64,000 bases of DNA from contig NZ_JADPKS010000152.1 in assembly GCF_023074175.1 (NCBI RefSeq), positions 1-64,000 on the forward strand. Reading direction: 5' to 3'. The position numbers and the translations under genes were made by a program. Below, piece by piece: positions 1 to 10,409 of this stretch. The notes under the pieces were generated by a model. That model saw nothing but the letters and a program-made list of their open reading frames with translations, made no database searches and had not been told where the DNA came from. Each line of letters starts with the position of its first letter. Positions within the stretch are counted from its first letter, which is position 1. The stretch is from Bradyrhizobium sp. 139. GTDB taxonomy: Bacteria > Pseudomonadota > Alphaproteobacteria > Rhizobiales > Xanthobacteraceae.

Positions 1-1
1 A

Positions 2-169
2 GGAACCTTCAACGACGTCAGCGAACTCAAAACCGCGATTGACGAGTGGATCGAGCATCGAAACCAAAACCCAAAGCCCTTCAAGTGGACCGCCAGCGCA
101 AAGTCCATCCTCGCAAAGCACCGCCGAGCCAAAAAAGCGCTCGCAATCACAAAAGCGGGATGCGAATGA
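2..169 (+). mobile_element. IS630-type transposase, 3' end (cut by window edge)
   Basis: The open frame enters from the left edge and gives 55 residues before the TGA at 167-169. The text includes DEWIEHRNQNPKPFKW and SILAKHRRAKKAL, the usual C-terminal tail of IS630-family DDE transposases (DDE_3). The upstream part lies outside the window, so I cannot say whether the gene is intact. It sets the tone for the next 10 kb, which is mostly transposase debris. Confidence 0.7.
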
Positions 170-698
170 ATGAGTCAGAACACTAGCGGCCATGCTCCGC
201 CTGTGATCGACACGATGCTCGCCGCGACCGCGAAAAACCGGTCCTCGGAGGGATGGGCCCTGAATGGCGAAACGAAAAATCGGGCGAGGCCGAAGCCTGG
301 CCCGGTGCGGCTCAACGGAACGCCTCCATCTGCAGCTCGGCCGCCATGCGATCCACGGTCTGGCTTTCGACCGGACGCCTCGAAATCAATGGTCGTGCTG
401 AAGCCTTCGCCGTGTTGGGTCTGGGGGCAGCACCGGGAAAGCCGCTATGGCCAGGCTCATCGACTTCGGCCGGGGTCTCGGATCAGGGGAAAGGTGCGGG
501 ATGGGTCACCAGGAAACCTGAGAGATCCCGTTGGTGTCCACATGGAAAAGCCCGCGCGGAGCACCGGCGTTAACAACGCTCCAGGCCCGATGTCCGGACT
601 TTATGGCGCGTCAATCAACGTGAGACAAGGCGGCCGAGTTAGGAGATAATTGACGCTGGCCGCCGGCTTGGCAAGCGCTGATTGACGCTGCGCGACAA
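170..698. other. No recognisable gene
   Basis: Two overlapping open frames (170-649 and 253-573, plus strand) are rich in Gly, Arg and Pro and resemble no family I know. They look like chance frames in GC-rich DNA. Nothing else stands out. The stretch separates the IS630 tail from the DDE-element remnant. Confidence 0.4.
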
Positions 699-2281
699 TC
701 AAGCGGTACTGCCGTATGCCTCATGGAGGAATGTTCCCGGAGACGCGATCGTTGCCTCATTTATTTTGCTCCCGAGAAGACGGACGGTCGGTACCTGGGA
801 GGCCTGCGCAACGACCGGCCTCCCCCGTGTCGGAAGCGGGTGCTGTCTCCGTGCAACGGGTGCCTCGTCGAACCGCTCTGCATGATCTGCCGATCCAAAC
901 AGCAGCGCGCTTGCCCGCTCGCTGCGCCAGGATTTGAGGCGGCGCTGAAGCGTTCGCAGCAACTTATCCGGATACGCGCCCGGATATTCCGCCTGTAGCC
1001 TTGTCAGGAGCTCGGCGCCGTTTCGCCACGGCTCGGCCTTGAACCACTCCTGCAGCTGTGGGGTCGCCTGAACGAGCGGATCAGGAGGACGACGACCTCG
1101 CTTCGCTTTGAGGATCGGACGGTCCGTCCGTCGAGATGCGCCCTCTTTCCAAGCCGTTCGCAAGCTGGCGAGGAAGAAGGGCCGCAGTAATCGAATCGCC
1201 CGACGACTTCACGTCGGCAAGGTCGGCCAGATGTTGCTGCGCAGACCGAATGTTACGCAGCAACGCGACCGGGTCCAAGCTGAAGCAGATTTCCTGCGGT
1301 CGGGCCAGAACCGCATCGGAGGTATGTGGGTCAGCTGCCAGTCGCTGATGCGGCGTCGTCGGTGCACTATAAGATTTACGGACGCGTGCGCCATCGCGCT
1401 ATAACGACGGCTGCAAGAAGTTCACGAACAGGCGCACTGAGCGATAGAGTTCTGCGAGCAACGCAGCCGCCTCAAGTCCTTCAAACCGCCGATAACCGAC
1501 GATGCGTCGGACCACGGCTCCGTTCTTCTGTTCGATAAACGCCTGGTCGTTCTTGCGGTAGGGTTGCAACGCGTGAACTCGATGTTCGTCTGCTCACATG
1601 CCCTGCAGTGAGAGCGGCAGCTGTCGGCGAAGTTCTGTCATCACGGTGCTCAGGAGCGTTTGCTCGCGCACCAGCAACGGCGCACACTCCGTCCAACAGG
1701 TCGCAATATCCGTGAGCACCAGCGTCTGCATAAAACTGGCGCGCGCCGAGGGCCCACTGTGAGTGACCAGATCGGCTTCGACTAAGCCCGGCGCCGGATC
1801 CTTCCAGCCGGCGGACGTCCGTACCGGGATTCCGTCGCAATGTGCTCGCCACCGGGCGGCGCCGCTGGCGTCCACCTTCCTCTCGGATCTTGCCCAGCGC
1901 CCCATCGATCGTTGACGCGCTCCCCGCCAGCAGCTTCGCACGGATTTCAGGCGCCAGGCCCATGTGACCGTTCCGTTCCATCGACTCGATCAGGAGCGGC
2001 AGCAGCGCTTTCAGCCTCTTGCCGCAGATCCGATCGGACGCCTCACAAAGAACTACCAGCGCATTTCGTTCAGCTTCCTCGTAAATCCGGCGACCGGTGC
2101 GCCGAACCGAGGATTGCCTCATCTCGCCTCGGAGCAGGCGCATCGCATGCTTTCGATGCAAGCCCGTCCCAAGCACAAACTGGTCCAGAATTCGCGCCTT
2201 CTCCGCGCGGCTCGCCTCTCTGTAGCGCTGCCCCACAGCGGCCGTCAGCTCTCTCCGAATCGCCATGCTCAGTTGCCTCAC
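699..2281 (-). pseudogene. Decayed DDE/integrase-core transposase (copy 1)
   Basis: One transposase can be followed through several frames on the minus strand. The N-terminal part (from 2281) has GTGLHRKHAMRLLRG and a region around DRICGKRLKALLPLLIESM. The catalytic-core part (1594-1850) has VEADLVTHSGPSARASFMQT and LTDIATCWTECAPLL. A later part (1081-1278) reads MDPVALLRNIRSAQQHL. The C-terminal part (699-1163) reads WRNGAELLTRLQAEYPGAYP. At least three frame changes separate these blocks, so the element is dead. The order and spacing fit the roughly 500-residue integrase-core (rve) transposases common in rhizobia, often filed as ISNCY. The exact IS name is not known to me. Confidence 0.7.
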
Positions 2282-2439
2282 TCATTATCGCGCCCGCAGT
2301 CCCATCCCACTGGGGAGCAAATTACGTGAGGCAGGCACAGCACAGCATTCAGGAACATTTCAACGGACTTCTTGCCATCCTCGTATGGCTTCCGACCGGG
2401 ACGATCCGCCATGATGCCCTGCACGCTTGAGGCCGATCC

Positions 2440-2734
2440 GTGTGCCACATCCAGGCGCACCGCTCTCGAGCGCTTCCTAAGCGACGGTCGCATCAAGCTC
2501 GACTCCAACACCGTCGAGCGCGCAATCCGGCCACCAACCATCACGAGAAAAAACGCGCTCTTCCGGGCAGCCATGGTGGCCGGACCTGGGCCACCATCGC
2601 CACGCTGCTGCAGACCAACGAAGATGAACGACGTCGACCCGCACTCCTGGCTCACGCAAACTCTCGAACGGATCGCGCGGCGCTGGCCGATCTCTCAGAT
2701 CGATACTCTCATGCCCTGGAACTTCCAAGCCTGA
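2440..2734 (+). mobile_element. IS66 TnpC 3' remnant
   Basis: The frame ending at 2734 reads DGRIKLDSNTVERAIRPPTI, then DPHSWLTQTLERIA and LMPWNFQA at the end. These are the C-terminal landmarks of IS66-family TnpC (IDSNTVERxIRP and the terminal MPWNF). The middle block (GRTWATIATLLQT) is in a neighbouring frame, so two compensating indels are present. The TnpC N-terminus, tnpA and tnpB are absent. It is a fragment only. Confidence 0.75.
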
Positions 2735-3447
2735 ATGGCCAAAGCTTCGCGCTTACGCCGCTGCCAACACGTCTTTGGTATTCATCGGCCGCGGCGCCTC
2801 GCGCAATTAAGGTGCTTGAAAGCGGGGGTAGATCACCAAGCTGCGAGGATTTGCCGCATCCTGAAACGGGTATGAAAGCCAACCAGGCTCGACGCGACAG
2901 CGATGGGGGCTTGAAGTCTACGTAGCGTCAGGTTGTACAGTCTGAATCATACATGCGGCCTTCGCTCTGAAGCTTCATGATCACTAGGAGAGGCTCGGTT
3001 GGTTGTAGCGAATGTGAGGCCGTTGAACTGAAGAACTGATGAGGAAGCAGAGCTTGCAGTGCAAGTATCGAAACCCGGACGCCTTCCAACAGCAATGGGG
3101 CGGCCCAATTTCGATCGCGATGTGCCGCATGCGATCTTGCCCGGAAGGAGGGCGGCAACACCGTGGCTTTTTGGATCGTGCGAGTATTTGGGTTTCGTTT
3201 CTCCTGGATTGTTTTGAGGTTTGGCGAGCGGTCACCTGTTGCCCAGGAGCCGGGGCGCTTTTCTGCAGCAGCCAAGGCTGGGCAGGCGTGAGTAATGCAC
3301 GAGCTCGGAGCGGCGCTAACGGTCCCTTTTTGTTCAATTTGGCGAATCTTGACGTCCGGCTTTTTGAATCCGGAGTCTCTGTGGTCAGTGCACCGGAGTG
3401 TGGCTGCGGGGCAGCTATGAAGAGTCACCTCATCTAGGGAGAGTCGT
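2735..3447. other. Upstream region of the NopD-like effector
   Basis: No convincing gene is seen in either strand. The 176-codon minus-strand frame at 2928-3458 runs antisense through the likely leader of the effector and resembles nothing known. The region holds a weak tts-box candidate at 2927-2954. The ribosome binding site AGGGAGAG at 3436-3443 belongs to the next gene. Confidence 0.45.
2927..2954 (+). promoter_or_regulatory. Weak tts-box candidate
   Basis: The site begins GTCAGGTTGT, which matches the conserved left half (GTCAG-n-TT-n-T) of the TtsI-binding tts box. The right half, normally TCG-n-AAGCT and a distal CTA, is poorly matched. It lies about 490 bp upstream of the effector start. 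It is the best match I found before that gene but is not strong. Confidence 0.25.
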
Positions 3448-6400
3448 GTGGAACCCATCTATAACAATCCGGACGATTGGATGCGCTGGTACGCCGAGCT
3501 GCAGCATGCGCGGCAAGAGACCGACGTTGACCCTGCGGATCAAGCTGGCTTCGAGCAGCAATTGGGCGAGCTGCAACTCCGCTCTCCTGAGGAGAGTTCC
3601 GGGGTTAGTTCCCCCGACACTCCAGCCGCACGGCCGCATGAAAACATGCAGCGTACGGACGTTGGTGGTTCGATGCGAATGCGGCCAAAGTCCAACCTGC
3701 GGGACAATTCGTTCAGCAGCACGCGTCACAGTGTCGATGTTCCGCACGCTCATCTTGGCTCGGCTGCAAATAATTACCGGTCTGACTTGCGGGACAGGCC
3801 ATTCAGCAGCATGCGTTACGCAGCGCCTTCGGAGGAACAACCTACGGCGCGGACGAAGGACAACAAGCCGCGTGGACTGTTCTCTCGGGTCAAATCAGGG
3901 TTAAGCAAAGTCTTTGGAGGAAACCACCGTGAGAAGTGGTCCGGCGGCCCAGCGTCTGATGACGTCTACTCGGAGCTTCGCATCGACTTTGCAAAGCGCA
4001 GTCGCCCGTCCGAAGCAGACCTGGAGCTGATTGAAGAGTTCAAGACGGCATTGGGCAGCGCGAACCGTAAGACGAAGACGATCGAGAATTATGTGATGGC
4101 TCTTCGAATGTTCAGCGAATTCCTCCAACCCAAAGGCGTCACTCTGAACGACCTGCTTGGCAATGCTGATCTGCTGACAGCCTATAAAGATGAATTTAAG
4201 AAGGTGGCGAGCGCCAATAGCAGGAACTATGTGGGTGGAGCCTTGGATACACTCCAGAATTTCCAGGCTGGAAATCCCATATCCGCTCCAGCTGGGGTGG
4301 GTACGCGAGAGCAACCGATGCACCCCCAAGACGAGCGGATGATCCGCCAGTTCGTGGAAAACGTCAAAGACTACAGAGTTGCTCCCGATGGTACCAGAGG
4401 CCGCGGGACTGGTAAGGTCCCGCTTGCTACGATCAAGGGAAATGTGCAGGCGCTCAACGCGTTTGCTCGTTGGCTCCGAGCGCAGAGCAAGGAGCCCCTG
4501 GCTCCTCGGGCATTCAACGAGCCAAGGTCGCTCGCCGACGACATCGACCAGTACTTCGTAGCTGGCGGCGATGATCGTGACCGCCTCAGCGCGGCATTGT
4601 CTCATCTCCGCAGGATCGGGGCTGACGGGCTCCAAGCTGTCGGTGCCGGGCCCCGCCTGATGGGGCGCGAAACATTGTCGGCTCATCCGGGGGACGTCTC
4701 CATCATCAATGACTTTTTGACGGACGCTCTATCCAAGCTTGGCTCCGACGCGACTCGCAAGGAGAAAGGCGGCGCTTCGGCGATGGTTTCCAGGCTACGC
4801 TCCTTTAGTGATTGGCTTCAAAGAGAGGGCAGGCCGAGCATCATGGACCGTATCAAGGGCAATGCTGAGCAGCAGTCGTCATTGAGCGCAGATTATGCGG
4901 CGTTCAGCATAGCCACAAAGCGGACAGCCCCACTCGATCTCCTTCGACAATACCTGGGTCTCGAGCCCCAACAAGGACTTCGTCCTTATGACGATGACGC
5001 CAGCCTGATCGAGAGCCTGGCCAAGGAAGAGCTGAGAAACCTCGACCCAGCTTCCGAACAGAGAAGAAAAACAATTCGTAATACTGCTTCGGCCCAACGC
5101 AAGTTCAGTGATTGGCTCCGCACAGAGGGTAGGGAGAGCATCGCGAGCCGAATCAACGGCAATAGTGAGCAGCGACGCTCGCTGGACGCAGACCACCGGG
5201 CTTTCACGGAAGCCAAAGGAAAACTTGGCCTGAGTCTCAAGAAGCTCAGGCAATATCTGCAACTCGTTGAGGCAAACCGAGCGCTGGGTGTGACCGTCCC
5301 TCAGCAGAGGGCTAGCTCGAACTCAACCTCAACCTGGGCGCGAGATTTGCCGACTCCGCCGTCCGAAAGTGAGTGGCCGCCGCTGCTAGGTCCGTTTGGG
5401 CAGGCCGGCTTGCAGGAACCGGCTAGGTCGAGCTCGACCTGGTCCCCGCGCGTGCCGTCCGACTTCGATCCAAGTGAGTGGCCGGCGCCGCAAGGCCCGG
5501 TTGGACCGGCCGGTTGGCAGGACCCGGCCGGCTCGAGCTTAACCTGGTCTCCACGAGTGCCGTCCGGCTTCGAGTGGCCAACTCCGGAGGGCGCGCCAGC
5601 TCGGTCCTCAGACATCTACCGCGATTTGACTTCTTTCGCTGATCTGCCGTCCACACCCCAGGAAATGCGTGACGACGCCCAGTCAAGGCCGGTGCTCAGC
5701 CCGACCGGCAGACCGCCGTTCTTCATCGGTCCATCAGGCAAGCCGCAAGAGCTCGAGGATATCGGATATCTCGTCGGCGAGGATTGGCAGCATGGCTCAC
5801 AGGCGGTGCCGGACTTCCTGCTCGATGTACTGGACAATAGAATGCTGTTGCCGAGTTCGCGAATGGCTCCCCAGCCGGTCTCTATCAACGGTGAGACCTA
5901 CTCCATCGCATTGGGGCCGCGAGGACGCCGCGACGCCCAACTGATCCATCACCCTGGCCCATCCTCGGTTCCTGATGCCCGGATCGGCGCTTCGACGGCG
6001 AGTGCCTCTGGCGGCGACCGCAGCGGACGGGTGCTCGGAGCCAGGGAATGGCTGGGTGACGCGCATATCCAGCGGGACTACGAGCTCCTGTCGCAGGAGT
6101 TGCGGCAAAGCAATCCAAACCTCGCCGCCCGGACCCGGTTCGTCGATCCTCTCATCGCCTTTCAGGTGGGCCATGGTACGGACGGCGACGCCCTGAACGC
6201 ATTCCATCGCATTGTCAACGATCTGAATGGCAACGATACGGCCGACTTCCTGTTCTTGCCGGTGAGTGATGCGAGCGCTACGGACCTCCTTGACCGCGGC
6301 TCCCATTGGTCGTTTCTGCTGGTAGATCGCCGCGATCGCGACAGGCCGGTTGCCTATCACTACGACTCCTTAGAGCCATACAATGCCGGACCTGCAGAAA

Positions 6401-6597
6401 CGCTCGCAGCGCGGGTGGGAGCCCATTTGGAAGATGCCGACATACGCAGGCAGAGGAACGACTATGATTGCGGTGTCTTTGTGGTCGACGGTACCCGGGC
6501 GCTGGTCAGACGGCTCGCGGGAAGACGGCAGGCAGACCTGAGCCTCCTCTACCTCGTCGTCGATCGGCAGGCACTGCGAAACCGGCTAAGTGGGTGA
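3448..6597 (+). CDS. nopD: NopD/XopD-like type III effector, C48 SUMO protease
   Basis: The 1049-aa protein should be secreted by the symbiotic type III system and deconjugate SUMO in the plant cell. The start is GTG at 3448, behind AGGGAGAG. Residues 1-180 are Ser/Gln/Pro-rich and probably disordered. Residues about 190-610 hold four related helical blocks (for example LELIEEFKTALG with NYVMALRMFSEFL, and RLRSFSDWLQREG), which resemble the SAM-like N-domain of phage integrases. Residues about 620-715 are imperfect Pro/Trp-rich repeats. The ULP1-type protease lies at about 855-1040, with His953 (GSHWSFLLVD), Asp973 (YHYDSLEPYN), oxyanion Gln1002 and nucleophile Cys1008 (DYDCGVFVVD). All catalytic residues are present, so it looks active. 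The family includes NopD and the Bradyrhizobium elkanii nodulation effector Bel2-5. Substrate and host effect here are inferred. Confidence 0.9.
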   Translation: MEPIYNNPDDWMRWYAELQHARQETDVDPADQAGFEQQLGELQLRSPEESSGVSSPDTPAARPHENMQRTDVGGSMRMRPKSNLRDNSFSSTRHSVDVPHAHLGSAANNYRSDLRDRPFSSMRYAAPSEEQPTARTKDNKPRGLFSRVKSGLSKVFGGNHREKWSGGPASDDVYSELRIDFAKRSRPSEADLELIEEFKTALGSANRKTKTIENYVMALRMFSEFLQPKGVTLNDLLGNADLLTAYKDEFKKVASANSRNYVGGALDTLQNFQAGNPISAPAGVGTREQPMHPQDERMIRQFVENVKDYRVAPDGTRGRGTGKVPLATIKGNVQALNAFARWLRAQSKEPLAPRAFNEPRSLADDIDQYFVAGGDDRDRLSAALSHLRRIGADGLQAVGAGPRLMGRETLSAHPGDVSIINDFLTDALSKLGSDATRKEKGGASAMVSRLRSFSDWLQREGRPSIMDRIKGNAEQQSSLSADYAAFSIATKRTAPLDLLRQYLGLEPQQGLRPYDDDASLIESLAKEELRNLDPASEQRRKTIRNTASAQRKFSDWLRTEGRESIASRINGNSEQRRSLDADHRAFTEAKGKLGLSLKKLRQYLQLVEANRALGVTVPQQRASSNSTSTWARDLPTPPSESEWPPLLGPFGQAGLQEPARSSSTWSPRVPSDFDPSEWPAPQGPVGPAGWQDPAGSSLTWSPRVPSGFEWPTPEGAPARSSDIYRDLTSFADLPSTPQEMRDDAQSRPVLSPTGRPPFFIGPSGKPQELEDIGYLVGEDWQHGSQAVPDFLLDVLDNRMLLPSSRMAPQPVSINGETYSIALGPRGRRDAQLIHHPGPSSVPDARIGASTASASGGDRSGRVLGAREWLGDAHIQRDYELLSQELRQSNPNLAARTRFVDPLIAFQVGHGTDGDALNAFHRIVNDLNGNDTADFLFLPVSDASATDLLDRGSHWSFLLVDRRDRDRPVAYHYDSLEPYNAGPAETLAARVGAHLEDADIRRQRNDYDCGVFVVDGTRALVRRLAGRRQADLSLLYLVVDRQALRNRLSG
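5310..5600 (+). repeat. Pro/Trp-rich tandem repeats inside the effector
   Basis: About two and a half imperfect copies of a roughly 40-residue unit follow each other. Each carries SEWP, a short PxGPxGxAG(L/W)Q segment, a Ser-rich piece and TWSPRVPS. The DNA copies are similar enough to have arisen by recent duplication. They lie between the helical blocks and the protease domain, where NopD-type proteins usually carry variable repeats. Confidence 0.6.
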
Positions 6598-6669
6598 TGT
6601 CGGCTTCAACTGAATAGCGCGTGCAGCTGGTTGAAGTGTATCCATCCGAGATAAGCCGCGGACAGGGGA

Positions 6670-6906
6670 TCACCGATTCCACCGCCTGAGGCGTTCGGGG
6701 TCTTCCCTGTGCATCCTGATGAGCTCCATCAGGTTTGCCGAGTCGGTGAACGCCATGACGCCGTCGTCACCTATGCTGTAAACCTAGATGACGCCACCCT
6801 CCGGGTCCACTCCGTTGGCCACATCCCAGAGCCAGTCCTCGTCCTCGCCGAGGTCCTTTGCGACGCGACCGATGGTGAAGACGGAATGAACTTTGTTGAC
6901 GTGCAT
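6670..6906 (-). pseudogene. Small IS66-associated ORF with in-frame stop
   Basis: A 78-codon minus-strand frame starts at ATG 6904-6906 (MHVNKVHSVFTIGRVAKDLG) and runs to TGA at 6670-6672. It is broken by an amber TAG at 6784-6786 where TGG (Trp) is expected, and resumes as VYSIGDDGVMAFTD. It follows the IS66 TnpC tail on the same strand, with two bases between the stop and this ATG. I recall proteins of this type near rhizobial IS66 elements. The function is unknown. Confidence 0.5.
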
Positions 6907-6908
6907 GG

Positions 6909-7070
6909 CTACGCCGCCTGAGCGGAGGACGTCGACGTGAGAGACGTCCAATTCCACGGCAGCAACTCGTGTAGGCAGCTCTGTGGCATGTCCGCGATGC
7001 GCGCGAAGGCGTCGGCGAGCCACGCTTTCGGATCGATGTTGTTGAGACGCGCCGTCATGATGAGCGTCAT
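6909..7070 (-). mobile_element. IS66 TnpC 3' remnant (second copy)
   Basis: The minus-strand frame reads LNNIDPKAWLADAFARIADM and then LHELLPWNW, the terminal signature of an IS66 TnpC subgroup. It differs from the copy at 2440-2734, so this is a different IS66 element. Only about 50 residues remain. It abuts the next transposase remnant head to head at about 7075, which suggests one element inserted into the other. Confidence 0.7.
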
Positions 7071-7077
7071 CCGGCGG

Positions 7078-8290
7078 GAAGTTCCGATCCGGACGTTTAA
7101 TGATTGGGACAGCCCGCCGCCGGGCTTCTGCGAGGTCGACATGGTCGCCCCTGGCGGCACGTCGGTGGCGGGATCGTTCATCCAGACCATGACGATGGCA
7201 GATATCGCGACGGGCTGGACGGAGTGCCTGCCGTTGGTGAGGCGGGATGGCTCGCTGGTTGTCGAGGCTATGAAACACGCACAGAGCCGGTTCCGCTGGC
7301 TTCTACGCGGTGTGGACTTCGACAACGACAGCACGTTCATGAACGAGGTCGTCGCGCCGCGGTGCGCCAGCCGAAGCTCGGGGTGACGCGCTCGCGTGCC
7401 TACAAGAAGAACGGTCAGGCGTTCGTCGAGCAGAAGAATGGTGCCGTTGTGCGTCGCTTGATGGGCTACGGCCGCTTCGATGGCCTCGACACGGCGCACG
7501 TGATGGGCCGCCTCTATGCGGCGGCAACTCTACGTCAACTTCTTTCAGCCGTCGTTCAAGCTCAAGGAGAAGCGCCGAGAAGGGGCCAAGGTGATCAAGC
7601 GTTATCATGCTCCGTTGACACCCTATCAGCGCGCGCGGGCGCATCCAAGCTGACCGCGGCTGTAAAGCGGCGGCTGCACGATCAGTATCGCTCGCTCAAT
7701 CCGGTCGCGCTCTTGGCCGAGATTCGCGCAATCCAGGAGGAACTTGGCAATCGCGCCGATCGTCGTGTCGGACAGGCGCGCGGCCTGCAACCCGCTTGCA
7801 CGAGCACCGCGCCGGCAGCCGCAGCGAAGTTCGCGAAGGCCCTGGGCAAGACGGTGACGGCCGGCGAGCCGCGTGCCACGCACCGCCGCCGCCGCCGCCG
7901 TCGGCCTTATAAGACCAGGGTTCGCACGCCGTCCAAGCTCGACCCGCATTTTGCTACGATCGAGGGCTGGCTCATCGAGGAGCCGCAATTAAATGCGGTC
8001 GCAACTGCCTGCCGGCTGAGCGAGAAATATCCCGACGAGTTTGGGACGAGACAGTATTCGATCGTGCAGCGTCTGCTGAGGGCCGCTCAGACCGAAGGCT
8101 GCCGAACAGCTGGTCGCTCAGGAGCCGCTCGACGACGCGATGACAGGTGCCCCATCGCCCGGGGTTGTGGACGGCTCGGCTATGTAGGGCCCGACCCGCC
8201 CACAGCCCCTCCTACCGAGCCAACTTGGAAAGGCACCTGGCGCGGCCAATCACTCAACATCGGGTCGACTGCTGCAAGGTCGCCATCAGG
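7078..8290 (+). pseudogene. Decayed DDE/integrase-core transposase (copy 2)
   Basis: The N-terminal third is missing. The sequence begins in the catalytic core (VPIRTFNDWDSPPPGFCEVD, TMADIATGWTECLPL, GVDFDNDSTFMNE) and, after a frameshift near 7380, continues with AYKKNGQAFVEQKNGAVVRR. The C-terminal part (KLDPHFATIEGWLIEEPQLN and IVQRLLRAAQTEG) reaches about 8110. It belongs to the same broad type as copy 1 at 699-2281 but is a different element. A run of CGCC triplets near 7880-7900 encodes an Arg-rich linker. Confidence 0.7.
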
Positions 8291-8420
8291 GTAACGTTTG
8301 CAGATGAGGCACTACGCGGGGTGAAATTTGCAAACGACGACGTAATTGCGGTCAGCGCCCGGCGCACGAAAGCTCCGTTATCATCGAGCTCTCGCAATCA
8401 AGCGATTCGGAGGAGCTGTC

Positions 8421-9431
8421 ATGAGGCAATACGTCGGCCTGGATGTCTCGCGAAGAGAGACTTCGGTTTGCGTGGTCAACGAGACTGGTCAAGCGATTCT
8501 TGAAGGAAAGGCCAAGGCTGATCCCGGCGATCTATCTAAGCTGCTTCGTAAACATGCGCCATTGGCGTATAGGCTTTGAGACGGGCGGATGGCAAGCTGG
8601 CTTTGGCACGAGCTTCGTAGAGTTGAGCTCCCCGTGGTTTGCATCGATGCTAGGCATGCACTCGCAGCACTATCGGTCCGCATGAACAAGAGCGATCGGA
8701 ATGATGCTCGGGGCCTCGCCGAACTGATGCGGGTCGGGTGGTATCGAGAAGTCAAAGTTAAAAGCGAGGAGAATCCGCGCGATACTCGTCGCGCGATCCC
8801 GGCTCGTATCCATGCGCCGGGAAATCGAGAACCAGGTCCGCAGTTTGATCAAGGAATGTGGGTTGCTATTCCCTCGCGCCATTGCCCAACTGTTCCGCAA
8901 TCAGATAAGCGAGCTATTGGGCAAGGATCATCAGCTTCTCAGCGTGATTGCGCCGCTCCTGTCGATTCATGAGCATATCTGCCAGCAGCAGAGTAAATTC
9001 GACGACGAGGTCCGCCGATTGGCGAAGTCTGACGAGACGACGGGTCGCCTGATGCGGTTCCTGGTGTCGGAGTGCTGACCGCCTTGACGTTCCGCCATAC
9101 GATCGATGACCCGTCCCGCTTCCGATCGGCCTCGACAGTCGGCGCGTATCTCGGCCTCACACCTCGGCGCAACCAATCTGGTGAAACTAACACTAGTGGC
9201 AAGATATCCCGATGGGGCGACAGGCTTCTCCGAACCTACCTGTCCGAGGCAGCGACCGTCCTTCTCTATCGGACCAAAAAATGGTCTTCCCTCAAGGCCT
9301 GGGGAACAAAGCTCGCGAAGCGGGTCGGCACGAAAAAGGCAAAGGTCGCCATTGCGCGCAAGATCGCTGTGATCCTCCACTGCATTTGGGTCGATGGTAC
9401 GTCGTTCGACTGGGGCCACGCGCCGGCCTGA
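8421..9431 (+). pseudogene. IS110-family transposase, frameshifted
   Basis: ATG at 8421 opens MRQYVGLDVSRRETSVCVV, the DEDD N-terminus of IS110 transposases. Further blocks follow in other frames: VVCIDARHALAALSVRMNKS and RNDARGLAELMRVGWY (8589-8760), EIENQVRSLIKECGLL and onward (8812-9078), and the Transposase_20 part FRSASTVGAYLGLTPRRNQS with GDRLLRTYLSEAA (9072-9431). At least three frameshifts make it inactive. The overall length of about 340 codons is normal for the family, so the damage is by small indels rather than deletion. Confidence 0.8.
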
Positions 9432-10202
9432 CCTTATTTTGCAAGTTCCTGGCCCGGTCCGCCGGGCCCGGCGATGTCCCGCTGGGACGGTGGTCGTGGT
9501 GACCTCGGTCAATCGGCTGGTGGCGGGCTCGCCCGCACACCGTTGCAAACGATGAGGCACCCGATCCGGACATCATCATGAGGCGCTTGCGACCTCGGAA
9601 AGGACCATGACCCCAGCGACGGGCAGCTGATCGCATTGAGATTTAGGTAACGGCTAATCGGCCCACGACTACCGAGCTGGCTATCGATCTACCAGCCGCG
9701 CTCGCCCCGTCTCCGCAACCCGACCCGCTCCGACGGGTCGAGCGCTACCGTCTTGCCGAATGGCTTCAAAAAGAGAATTGACATCAATCCGCAATTAAAG
9801 GGCCAATTGACAGACAAGCGTCAATGGCTGTTCCCGCTGGGCACCAGGTGGTGAAGAAGGCGAAGTCATTATCGGCGATGCGACGACGGATCAGTAGACC
9901 GCGTGTCCACAAACCGTCATCTGGCAGAAATTCTGCATAGACGCGAAGAGAGAGTGCGATTCGAATGTAATAGCGATTCTAGACTCGCACCACCGATCGG
10001 AAGAGGATCGTCTGTTGTCGGTGGGCGAAACGGGCTACAGGTGAGCACATCTAGACGCTGCGCCTACATGCTTCGCTCTGCTGGCTATCAATGGTGACCA
10101 CGCCCCTCTTTCACTCACCGCTGACGTTTCATCGCCTGCCGCGCGATCTCGTCAGCGACTGCGCTCGCGGCGCGCACGAGCCGTTCATGCAGGGTCTCGA
10201 AC
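9432..10202. other. No recognisable gene
   Basis: Short open frames only. A plus-strand stretch at about 9655-9782 (ending RYRLAEWLQKEN) looks once-coding, but I cannot name it. Nothing else is supported. Confidence 0.35.
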
Positions 10203-10409
10203 ATGTCGAGGATCTCATCATTGGGTTCATCCCTGCCCTCTTCGAGAGCCTCGGCAGCCAGAGCGCTTATTACCGACGCCTTGCGCGGGCGGTTTCAAGT
10301 GGTGCTGGCGGAGGCGATGGATCGTCTCTCACGTGATCAGGAAGAGATCGCTAGCGTGTTCAAGCGCATGGCCTATGCCAACGTAAACATCGTCACTTTG
10401 GCCGGATAA
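10203..10409 (+). pseudogene. Serine recombinase N-domain fragment
   Basis: The frame includes RGRFQVVLAEAMDRLSRDQE and then FKRMAYANVNIVTL. This is the conserved core of large serine recombinases (resolvase/invertase N-domain), where DRLSRDQ carries active-site residues. The catalytic Ser at the extreme N-terminus and everything after about residue 110 are missing. It is a fragment of a mobile-element recombinase. Confidence 0.65.

Noticed and set aside
170..649. 159-codon open frame at the left end
   Set aside because: No family signature, overlaps a second frame of similar quality, lies between transposon remnants and has no clear ribosome binding site.
2928..3458. 176-codon minus-strand ORF upstream of the NopD-like gene
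   Set aside because: It runs antisense through the probable effector leader and its composition shows no domain or periodicity.
7850..7910. CGCC-rich run as a CRISPR or satellite
   Set aside because: It is a short imperfect triplet run coding an Arg-rich linker in the transposase remnant. No spacers or regular units are present.
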